From: Holtermannia corniformis
Lineage: Eukaryota; Basidiomycota; Tremellomycetes; Holtermanniales
NCBI GenBank assembly: GCA_001599935.1
Contig: BCIJ01000004.1
Coordinates: 328,491 to 392,490, forward strand
Direction of reading: 5' to 3'
Length of the DNA stretch: 64,000 nt
Position numbers and translations under genes: made by a program
The notes under the pieces: model-generated
Seen by the model: the letters and a program-made list of their open reading frames with translations, nothing else
Told to the model about the DNA's origin: nothing
Databases searched by the model: none
Shown: in pieces, positions 23,783-33,304 of the stretch
Position numbering within the stretch: the stretch's first letter is position 1
How the letters are laid out: every line of letters begins with the position of its first letter

Positions 23783-26700
23783 CTACGCGCGCACAGCCGA
23801 GCCCTCGCCCAGTTCCTCGACCCAGCTGCCCTTCTCATCAATGTCCAACACCTTCCAATCGACCTCGACGCCTTCGGTCCGGAACACACGTCGGATCTCT
23901 TCCCCGATCACGTCAAAGTTTTCAGTCGCGAGCGCGAGGATGGTCGGGCCGGCGCCGGACAGGCAGATGCCTAGCAAGCCGGGGTGGGATTGCGGTGTGA
24001 GCGTGCGAAGGATTTCGGGAAGGCCGGGGATCTGGTGGATAGGTTAGCCAGCGTCCCAGCGATTCAGCGTTTTGGTTGCGTGACGATTGCCATGACATTG
24101 CAGTGCGACATGGTGGGCTGTGTACTCTTGGTCAAGGCGCAGACTTGGGATCGGAAGTGATCAGCGCCGGTCGGCGGTGCAGCTGCCATTAGGTAGCACG
24201 CACCACACTAACACTGGTCAACGCACACATGGTTAGGGCTCGACGTAGTGCGCACATATTCTTCCGTCAAAGCAGCGCTTGCGCTGAGCGTACGGAGCGT
24301 TAAGCGCGAGCCCTGGGGCCGAACCCCGCGTCACTGCGCTGCAATAACTGTATACTGAGTCGCCGAGCACTACGACGATGTTGCTAGCATTCGCATCACG
24401 GACGCGCGCAGGAATAAGGTAATCTTGTCAGCCGCCACAGCTGACCTGAACAGCCACTGCGCGCGGCACGAGAACCCGAAGGGCACAACCAGTTGAGAGA
24501 TACATGCACATTCGGCTGACAGTAAGCTGTTCAGATGGCGCTCGCTCAACAGAGGCTTCAGCTCGGAAAGCTATGTTGGAAACGTCACGCAGACTTGCTG
24601 CTTGGGCCTGTCAAGACCCAGATACGACTCATGCCCGTCATAGCCACGCAAATGCCACCATCATGACAGTTTTGCAGTTGACAGAGGCGGGTCTTCAAGT
24701 GCGCGTCTTTGACTTGGAAACAGTTGCATCGTGGAGGAACAGGCCCTCGAAGCAGCACTGGCTCGGAGCGCTCGAGCTTAGCTCAGACACAGACACGGCC
24801 TCCGTACAAGACGATTTCGAGCGTGGCGTAGATCGCTCAACTAAAGTCACGGCCGTACCGCTCCAAAGACGTCACCTGCAAGCTGTATTGGCCCGATACC
24901 CACCCAAGGACACGTATAACATGGACGAGACAGGGTCTGGGCTGGAGCTAGTGCTCGTGAATGCGCACGACTGCGGTCCGGAATCATTCCACAGATCAGA
25001 GGATGTCTATGAATCGCAGCACCCTATACGGCCCTGCAAAAATGATCCTGATCCGCAGTCTAGCACACACAAAACTTCCAGCTCCAGTCCAGATCCAGTT
25101 TCGTCCACATTATACGCATCCTTGAGGGAGTATCGGGACAGGAACGGCTTACACACGGCGTCGGTTAGATATGGCAGAGGGCTTGTTGGCAGCACGCCAT
25201 CCGGAGACGCTAGAGAATCACGCGCCGCTCTGTACAGACCAAATCTGAGATTCTCCCAGCCCATTCCCAGCCCATGAACGAGCACCGCGCACACCACGAG
25301 CAAGTCGATCAATGATGCCGTCGCTTGGTTCGTGCAGAGCGGCCAACGATGAGTTGGCGACTGCTCGACAGGCCATGGTCTTGGCCTAGGTTTGCAGTTT
25401 GACACGAAGCAATCTCAGAATGGCAAGTCTGATCTGCGACTCGGGAACAGCGGCAGCGATGTTGCAAAAGGACCGAGGTGATCCGACTAGCTGAAATCCA
25501 GCTCCCGATGCGCAAGTTCTAGACGAGCGGACAGCTTGCAGCTGACCCGCCCCACGTCGCCGGTGCGCATCACGGACACTGTGGTTTCAGCTATGCCATT
25601 CGACGGTCAATCTGCAATGACTCGACGTCTAGATATGATTGGCTGGTACCTAGCTGTTCGGTCCAGCAATGGAGCTGACGTGCAGCAATCAACATTGCTG
25701 TAGCTCTACAGCTGATAGCGCATTGTGATGATGCTTGCCATGCCATGCCAAATGCCGCCGATGGCCAGGACGCTGCTTCACCTAAGAGGCTGGCAAGCAG
25801 AGCGACCAGGCTGGGGAAAGCTTCGTAGCTGAAGACACTGGATTGCGTTGCTTGTATCCATGCGACCAGGTATTGCGAGAGTGGCAGAGCACAGCTGTGC
25901 TGCATCGAACAATCATGTCGATAGGTGTCAAGCACTCGATCAACTGACAGACGGAACTCGCTGACTAGTCTGCGGTAGCTCATGACCCTGCAAACATGGT
26001 CAAGTACGCCAGCCACACATACCCACAGTACCGCGCATGAACTCGCAAATATCACAGGCTCGAACAATGCAAGCGTACAAGAGCGCGCAGCTTTGTGGGT
26101 AAACGTAGCTTTAAAGCTCTGACGACCACTTCAGCGGGCGCTCATCGCCTACTGTCTGGTGACGCTACCCAACCAGCACGGCATCGACCGGTCCCATTTA
26201 TCAGCAGGCGTAGGATTCAGGGAACGAGTTTGCACATATGCGTTCTCACTTTACCAGCCAGAGTACAAGTGACAGAACCGAGAGAAGGCAGAAAGAGACG
26301 TACCAAAGCCATACGATAAGGCTGGTGCACGCGGTCCTTCATCGCCTCGTAGATCAGTTCTGGGTCGGGCGGGGAGCGCGCGAGCGCGGTAGTGAGGACT
26401 GCGAGGCGTTGGAGGTTGAACACCTGTGGTGGGTTAGCGCTCTCTTGGTGGCTGATTGGTGCTGGAGGAAGCGGGGGTGGGAGAAGGCAAGTGGCTGTGG
26501 GGTTTCGGACCCTTGGTGCTATGACCACCATCTACTCCTTAACCACGCCTACGCCTACACCACACGACAACACCACCCACGTCTCGCGACTCACCAGATC
26601 CTTGCGACTGTACTCGGTCGGCAAGACGCCCCTCGCCTTTGCCGTCGCGAGCTCAAACCTAGGCATGACTGCAATCGCCTTGATCTCGTGTGCCCATCCA

Positions 26701-27357
26701 AACCTGACATAGTGACCGATCCCCCTTGGTGCCAACGGCGGGTCCCTGCCCCAGTCCTCACCGGCGTCCTCTGGGTATTCCGGCAAGACTTCTGCGAGCG
26801 GGATACTGGCCGCGTTCATATCCTCCTGACAGAGTTCACGGAGGTAGGAGCCTACGAAGCCGCCTACGAGCGCGGCGGTCACGTTGTCTGGGTGCCGTTC
26901 GACCATGAGAGCAAAGTCTAACAGTCTGCTCGTGGGTAGCTGTAGGTTGCCGAGCAGGTTGCCGAGCAGAACACCGGCGATGACGGCGGCACCGGATGAA
27001 CCGAGGCCACGACCGAACGGGATCTCGTTGATGGCGTGGATGTAGACGCCCGAAGGGAACGTTGGGATCGCATGGCACCGGAGGACGTAGAGTGCGACGC
27101 GGGTCAGCAGGTTCTTGTACGGTGAGAGCGGCACGTTGGCGCTGTCGAGGCCCGTGTAGGTGATTTGCGGCAGGGACGACAAGGCCGGCTGCGTGGTCGG
27201 GATGGAGACGGTGACGCGCAGAGAGAGGGAGAGCGCGATCCCTGCGACGTCGAACCCGGGACCGCTGGGGTTGTCAGCTTGAGATTGGAGCTGACGGCGG
27301 TACCTACACGTTTGCGGTTGTCGCTGGTACGTGGATCGTATACCGGTTGTACGCCAT
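23783..27357 (-). CDS. THR1: Homoserine kinase (GHMP family) with a 2.27-kb intron
   Basis: Phosphorylates homoserine to O-phosphohomoserine in threonine synthesis. Exons: 27308-27357, 26595-27264, 26304-26423, 23783-24031; they give about 362 residues, the usual length. GHMP motifs are all present: N-terminal VPATTANVGPGFDVAG, the ATP loop FGRGLGSSGAAV, VERHPDNVTAALVGG, and C-terminal motif 3 LGICLSGAGPTILAL. The last two exons join as MAL then IPGLPEILR in phase. Introns 1 and 2 are 43 and 171 nt, but intron 3 (24032-26303) is 2272 nt. It has a consensus GTACGT donor, a CTAAC branch site and a CAG acceptor, and is filled by unrelated sequence with transposase debris. The gene is likely functional only if this intron is spliced. 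It is divergent from SmE, with about 196 bp between start codons. Confidence 0.9.
24500..25410. mobile_element. Decayed DDE transposase fragments in inverted orientation
   Basis: Two related protein fragments face each other inside the THR1 intron. The plus-strand copy (about 24860-25010) reads RYPPKDTYNMDETGSGLEL; the minus-strand copy (about 25010-25190, read leftward) reads RYSLKDAYNVDETGSGLEL. The (Y/F)NxDETG block is typical of pogo/Tc5/Fot1-type DDE transposases and holds the first catalytic aspartate. DNA similarity between arms extends on both sides of this block, but with many substitutions and indels. No second or third catalytic D/E block, helix-turn-helix DNA-binding domain or terminal inverted repeat was found, so these are relics. 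An open frame of 257 codons (24504-25277) covers the plus copy, but outside the block it is not recognisable. Confidence 0.6.
25591..26067 (-). other. Open frame inside the THR1 intron, doubtful
   Basis: A 158-codon frame in the same direction as THR1, lying within its giant intron. It begins at TTG; the first ATG (MSYRRLVSEF) gives about 130 codons. Composition is rich in Ala, Ser, Cys and Trp. No domain is recognised, and it could be chance or a remnant of the inserted DNA. Confidence 0.15.
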
Positions 27358-27553
27358 GGTCCGTTTTCGCTGCGGTCGGATGCACTTTTGAGTGAAAGTG
27401 ATCGTCTCGCTATTGCCACGTGGCGAGTGGCGGCGCGTGGCAGTATTTTTCTTATTCTGTTAATTTGTATTTAATCCAATTCACCATTAACCATCGCCTG
27501 CTAATCACTCGGTCGCACTCTCTCCTACCAACCATAGTTTACCACTGCCCAGC
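27358..27553. promoter_or_regulatory. Divergent promoter between THR1 and SmE
   Basis: Spacer between the two start codons. It is visibly more AT-rich than its surroundings (tracts such as TTAATTTGTATTTAATCC near 27450-27480), as expected for a nucleosome-poor bidirectional promoter. No specific factor site is claimed. Confidence 0.5.
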
Positions 27554-30226
27554 ATGAGCGGCAGAAAGGTAATGGTACAGCCCATCGTACGTTCCCCTTG
27601 TTTCCTTTGCCCATCTCGCATCCCCCGCGCTGACGCGCACAGAACATTCTGTTCAACTACCTCCAAAAGCAAACCCCAATCACAATCTGGCTCTACGACA
27701 ACACCGAGATGCGCATCAACGGCGTCATCAAAGGCTTTGACGAGTTTATGAACTTGGTCATCGATGACGCCGAAGAGGTCTTTGAGTTTTCGAAAAAGCC
27801 AGGCAAGGACGCGAGGCCGAGCCGCGAGCTGGGTGAGTCGACGGGTGTGGCGAGGGGTGGGGTCGATTGGGACGAGGCGAGCGTGTGGTCACGGTGGTGT
27901 CAAACAGAGTCAAGGGGAAGGCCAGGGAAGAAGAGCAAGGCCGTCGTAAAGAATCTGGAGAGCGAACCGGATCCTCAGCTGGGGTCGGGTCCACGTCGCG
28001 CGCATCACTCGCAGCCAAAACAATCAAGCAATCGCCAGCTTCTCCACCGAGTTCATGTTGGGGTGCTCAGTGTATCCCCATCATGGATACAGACACCAGC
28101 AGCTGTTTGTCGAGTAATTGCTTGGCTGCTGTTGTCACGTTGCCGACCCAAGGCCCAGTCCCCTATCGTGATCCGTGTGTCTCCCCTGCCCAGCTCGCGT
28201 GTCTACCACTCGAGTGCAAGCAGAGCATGTACACGGGTTCTGGGCTCGCCTGGCAACACCCGGATCTTTTGATTTGTTTGTCAAATCCGCAACAGGCTCA
28301 GGAATGTGCGATGAGTACCGCAAGGCTTGCAGGGCTACATTTGATCAGCTTAACCGACCAGCGTCAAGCGACGCCCAACGGTGCCCTTGTCCAGATCTGC
28401 GGCCCTGCGGAGGGCACTGGTGTAGCAGATTGCTCGTATTGCGCGCGCAGCGTCAGCAACCGGCCGAGTAGTCGTACAACGTCATACTCAGAGCGCCTCG
28501 GCCAACTCGCAGGCAGAGCTATGTGACCACAGCAGTCATCATCTGTATCATTTGCAAGCGAGTAGCCGCATCGCGTTCTACAAGGAATATCGACGAGATG
28601 CGGCTGCTTCACCTGTGATGCACTCAGATGGACTGTCTGAGACACCTTGCGTGCGGGGTGATGTGCGGCACGAGCGCGAGAGACGGGGCCGTAAGCTATC
28701 TAGCTAGCTTCGCGGTTTCATGCCTCTGGCGCTTTGGTGGCACTAGCCCGACTACTAGTAACGTGAATATCAAAAGGATCCGCTGCCGCGCGCCCGGAGG
28801 GGGGCGTAAGCTGGCTAGCTGGCTCTCTGACCTCTCTTATACTCGGCGCTATGGCGAAACTAGCCTCGACTGCTGGTAACCTGAACTCGGAACAATCCGT
28901 TGCCTCGCATTACTCTGGAGCTGCGCTCAGGCTCGTAGAAAATGCAGAGACGGTCAGATCCCACTTGTAATATGCTATTCAGTCCCGGTCGCTGTCTGGG
29001 ACAATGTCTATGGCGCAAACTCCTTCCATCTACAGGTCATGACATGCTTTGTGGCGGGTTCGGCAATGGTGATAGTCGCCGAGTCGCTTGTCACGATTGC
29101 AATCTAAGTGGTTTCACTCCTCGGCCGCCTGGCATCGAGGAAGTGGCTCCTTAGATCGGAAGGTAGTGACAAATTGACTGTCAAAACCCGCTTGTCCCCC
29201 GGCAAGTGATATCACTATGGAAAGCAAGCTTCATTGGCTTGCAAGCTGTTGCAACAGCGGCAGTCGTCTTGTCAGGCCGCTTGCGGGCATCCATCAGTTC
29301 GTAGCAGCTGGCCGATTGGCGCCCCCTTGGGGATGAACATGCAGCCATCCGTCGTACCGGCGGTCAGCAAGCATCGTTTTGTTGAAATGCTAGACGAGCT
29401 AGACTGACTATGGTTGGTTGGACTCTGCCGGTGTTTGCCTAAGCAAAACCCGTTCGGACAAATCTGTCCCTCGTATCTTGTATGACTAACGACATCTTGA
29501 TTGCGCTGGCAACTCTGCCTGTGCAGCTACTACACACGTAGCTGACAATGCTAGTTGTTGCACAGCGCGCGCTAAGTCCACTGTCGGGAGATCCTTGTTG
29601 CCGCTACCCCACTCATCGGCGTGTAATCAAGGCCGTCCTAGCTCTCACTTCTCTCCACTGTCCGTAGGGCTCAAACCTCATCCGGTCTTAGAAACGCCGA
29701 GGGACAGCTGAGTGGGCTATGCTTGGTAGCTGCCAGCAGGTCATGCGCGGCAGCGTATTCGCTGTTGCGCTCTGGCGTCGGTGAGCTATCCGGCTTGCGC
29801 AATTTCCTCGCGATGGTGCCCAAATTTCAAAACCGAGGTCTTGGCTCTGCTCCTTGACCTGATGGAGCGTGTCATCCGCGCAGGATCACACCGCTCCCGC
29901 CTGGCAATGTACGCATCTATTCGCACTTTTGCCGCAGATCAGCTATCAATCTCCATGTGTCGTGCGGGTGCACGCAACACTAGTTTCTTGGTAGCTAGCT
30001 GTATTGAGCTTTGAGGCGAACACTGGCCAGATTCTGCAGTACCAACGCTCTGCGGTAACGCGTGGTGCTCGAAGCAGCGGATCGCGTGAACTCGCACGCT
30101 AGACATATACAACGCGACATGTCGCCTCCATGTCTTGCACCAAACATTAACATAACTGACATCCTCTCAGGGCGGATCCTGCTCAAGGGCGACAACATCA
30201 CACTGATCCAACCACAACAAGCTTGA
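27554..30226 (+). CDS. SME1: Spliceosomal Sm protein E with a 2.34-kb intron
   Basis: Core snRNP protein of the Sm heptamer. Exons: 27554-27586, 27643-27832, 30171-30226, giving 92 residues as usual. Exon 1 begins MSGRKVMVQPI; exon 2 carries the Sm1 motif (IWLYDNTEMRINGVIKGFDE, then MNLVIDDAEEV); exon 3 carries the Sm2 motif (RILLKGDNITLIQ) and the stop. The Sm2 motif is indispensable for ring assembly and U-snRNA binding, so exon 3 must be used. The second intron (27833-30170) is 2338 nt, with a consensus GTGAGT donor, a CTGAC branch site and a TCAG acceptor. Failure to splice would replace the Sm2 motif by unrelated residues. The gene shares a promoter region with THR1, whose last intron is similarly enlarged. 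Confidence 0.9.
28684..28905. repeat. Degenerate tandem duplication inside SmE intron
   Basis: Two ~105-bp direct copies. Copy 1 (about 28684-28786) and copy 2 (about 28800-28903) share GGGNCGTAAGCT, CTAGCTNGCT, ACTAGCC-like and TGGTAAC-like blocks and the end TCCGNTGCC, with about one third of positions differing by eye. No coding potential is recognised. It may be part of the DNA that enlarged the intron. Confidence 0.5.
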
Positions 30227-30365
30227 GCGGGCGCACGTGGGGCGGGGCTAGAAGGATGGCTGTAACTCTGGAATGACATGGATGCCTTGGACCGCTTTGT
30301 CTGTACAGCGCGCAGTGTTCACATTTCGCAAGCATGGGAGAACTGTACAATCAAAGTCTGTTGGT

Positions 30366-32578
30366 CTACAAGGTCCGACGCTCGTTCGGTTTTGTTGGCG
30401 GCGATTGCGGAGGGCGCCAGAGCAGCGAACTCTGCACCGCGTGATCGTATCCGAACGCCGCTTTGTCGTGAAACCACCCTGGGAGTGACGTTCTGCGCTC
30501 GACGAACGGCGCGGTGTTGCTTGGTGTGGCATGGAGGATCGACGGGTCAAGGTGTTGCCCGGTGTAGGAGTGCACCGGGTTCGACGTCTGCCACGGCAGT
30601 AACCTATGTAGGCCTCAGCACCGCCAGAAAGTGCTATTATGAACCGTACGCACGCATGACTCTCAAACATTCCGCCGAGGGCCGACTCGGCATGGCCATA
30701 CACTTCAGCGGGGGTCGGCTGCCACCCCAGAGCCTGCGCTTGATGCCACCAAGCTGGCTCCTCTGCGCCCGACAGCATCGGGACATGGTGCTGTGCGCGC
30801 GAAGGCCGGAATCGCGATACGTGAGCTGGGTTGACGGACGTCGGCGCGCGACTGGGTTTGGCGTTGAGTAGTGAGAAGGATGGCTGATACCAGTCTGGGA
30901 CGCCGTAGTGATCGAGCGGGAGTTCCGGTTGGGCCGACCAGGTCGTTGAGGGACCGGTTGGAGCGGCGGCAAATGCGGTCTGCTGCTCTGCAGGCGGGAG
31001 CGACTGCATGTCCAGCATCTCAGAGGCCGTTGTCGGTCCTGACGGGAGCGCTATGAGCTCGGGTCCGACCCTAGTGTCCGGCTGGCACGTCGTTCTCAGC
31101 GCACTAGGCGCAATGTACCCCATCCCCGGCGGTGTGGCCGCTCTCGCCGAGCGCAGCGCCTTGGCCGTCAAGACAATTTTGAGGGGCGGGGCTGGTGTGG
31201 CTTGGTCCACTACCGTCGTATCCGTAGCGCTCATCTCGATCGGTAAGATCTCGGCAGTCTGCGGAGACGACAGGACAGGCAGCGAAGCCAGCGGGATCGA
31301 CGGCGAGCTCTCGACATCTTGGCACGGCAGAGGCGCTGGTGCGTCGACGGGCGGTGAGAGGTTATAGCTCTCGTCGAGGGTTCCAGAGAACGGCCGATTC
31401 AGCTTTGGCAACGGTGAGACGGGCCCAGGCGGCTGCGGCGAGCGAGGCTCGGCTTTCAAGCCCGGCCAGGTCGGGACGTCCATAGTTGAGCGCTCGTCCG
31501 AGACTTCAAACCCAGGAGTATGGGTGACCTCGATCCCATCGTACACTTCACCGTTGTGGGCGTACGGATGGGGATACGAGGCCCAGCTATTGGGTGTGGC
31601 GGTCGGGACATATGGCTCATCGCCGGGTTCTTGGACGTTCACATGAGTCGTGACGACAGATGCGGTGCGCTTGCGCTTCCTCGCTGGCGCTTTGGCTTTT
31701 GGTTTTGGTTTCGGTTTCGGTTTCGGCTTTGATCTCTTCACGGCTGGTTGAGGTTCTGGCTCTGTCCTGAGCAGCGTCAGTTGTGGGCTACGTTCACAGC
31801 GAGCACACTCACTCGAGATACGGATTGGCAACGAACAAAGCGCCATGCAGCGCCGTCTCTATCCCCGTCCTTGCACCCTGCATGACCTCTGCCGGGTCCT
31901 GAAATGCCAGCATGCGGTGTGAGATCCCTTCGAGCTCCAAGATGAACGGGATCGGCTTGTCGAGCTCGCTCTGGATCCGATGGCGAGGTTCGATGCGTGG
32001 GTGAGTCAGGGCAAGCTGCTGCCGATGGTACATGTACGGCTGGTAGAGATATGGCTGGCGGGCGGTAGAATTTGGTGGAGCCTGGTATGGGCCTGGCTGG
32101 AGCTCATGACCGGCTCGCAAGGCGTCTGCGGGCCGTGTTAGCACTGTCGAGCGTTGTATGCGTGCGACGCACGCTGCCGCGGATGGTTTTGACGAGTGTT
32201 GTGCGAGTGGCCGCACGGACCATATGGCTCGGCCTGGGAGCAATGCTTGTCACTTTGACAGCTGCATAGCACACGTATCAGCAGACGATCCTCACCGTGG
32301 TTTCGGATCACCCACCAGTGTTCATAGCTGTGACCGGCGCAAGCACAGACGGTCTTTTCATTGCTGTTGAACCCCGGCTGGTCCTCGTCGTCCGAATACT
32401 GTGACTCTCGCACCCGTTTGGTCTTGCGAGGGTGCTGGCTACGCTCTTGTGCTTCTGCGTCTTCCAAGTATCTGACCGGCGAGTTGTCGACACTGGGCGG
32501 AGCCACTTCCGCCGACGTCTGTGCGCCTACCGTCGAGGCCGACTTGCGGCTGCGGCTACGACTGCGACCGCGGACCAT
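30366..32578 (-). CDS. Unknown nuclear-type protein with KP-rich basic tract
   Basis: Not recognised. Exons: 32296-32578, 31813-32125, 30654-31766, 30366-30603, all in phase (about 650 residues). The start MVRGRSRSRSRKS is Arg/Ser-rich. A probably folded segment follows, spanning exons 1-2 (GHSYEHWWVIRNHD, then PFILELEGISHRMLAFQDPAEVM). Exon 3 opens with a KPKPKPKPK-type tract running into KAPARKRKR, a likely nuclear-localisation signal or AT-hook-like DNA contact, and then a long disordered Pro/Ser/Thr-rich region. The C-terminal exon uses the acceptor at 30604, giving LLPWQTSNP and ending NERRTL. Reading through instead would extend the frame to 30248 with Arg/Cys-rich, less protein-like sequence. 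A regulatory or chromatin role is only a guess from composition. Confidence 0.6.
31690..31735. repeat. Hexanucleotide microsatellite (GGTTTC/T)n
   Basis: Five to six imperfect copies of GGTTTC or GGTTTT on the plus strand, encoding the Lys-Pro repeats of the minus-strand protein. It is short and could vary in length between strains. Confidence 0.7.
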
Positions 32579-33304
32579 GCTGTACTTGTGAATCGACCAC
32601 GACTCGATCAGTGTGCAGCCAAGGTGTCAGTGAGCACTCGATCGATCCATGAATATCCCGCCCGCAGCTGATGCTGATGGAGCGGACCGCCGTCGAATCC
32701 CACGACGGCCATCTCGTCCCGACGGCGATTGACGTGCCCTGATCTACCGCCTGCAGCTCACAGAGGGATCAGCTCGTGAGCACTCGGACCGTTGGGCTGA
32801 TCGTATCCTTTCCACGGCGGTGCAAGCGCACGGGACGACGCTAGCCGTGTGTGGAGGAGATCAGCACGGCTTGGCGCCGTTTCAGTCTGTGCGCGCGTCG
32901 AGCCGTGCACACAGGCAGACACCGCCAGCGTGCGTGAGATTCCAGACGGCTGCGAGTGCTTTGACAGATGAGCAGAGACAACCAGACAGCTGACGGCGCT
33001 GGTACCTCCATAGACAAGTCGACCAGTGCTACCTCGCTAACACGTGTGGATCATCACTAATCAGATCGGACAGACGAGATCTCGCACACTGGACCTGCTG
33101 ACTGCTGCTGACTGCTGACGATCCCAGTTGACCGCCGCCGGTGACTCGGTGCATGACCCCACGCCGCCCACTGGGACCCGCGAGGCTCCAGTAACGCCGG
33201 CTGACTGACAAAGCTCAAGGCACTGAAAGCCGAGCTGACTCCGACTTTGTCCCGAGCGCCAAAGTGTAAAGTCTGCCTGACCCCTGTGCTCTTTCTCAAC
33301 AACG
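32579..33304. other. Intergenic, divergent promoter region
   Basis: Lies between the start codons of the KP-rich protein and the sugar transporter. Open frames are short and antisense to each other. A small CTGCTGACTGCTGCTGACTG direct repeat sits near 33098-33118. No other structure is seen. Confidence 0.5.

Noticed and set aside
24290..24345. tRNA-like T-arm (GGGGCCGAACCCCG)
   Set aside because: No matching acceptor, D and anticodon arms could be folded around it.
24504..25277. 257-codon frame as an intact transposase
   Set aside because: Only a ~20-residue DDE block is recognisable; the second and third catalytic acids and a DNA-binding domain are missing.
26532..27419. 295-codon frame as the homoserine kinase start
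   Set aside because: It retains the first intron and begins at a non-ATG codon; the ATG at 27357 gives the canonical VPATTANVGPGFD N-terminus.
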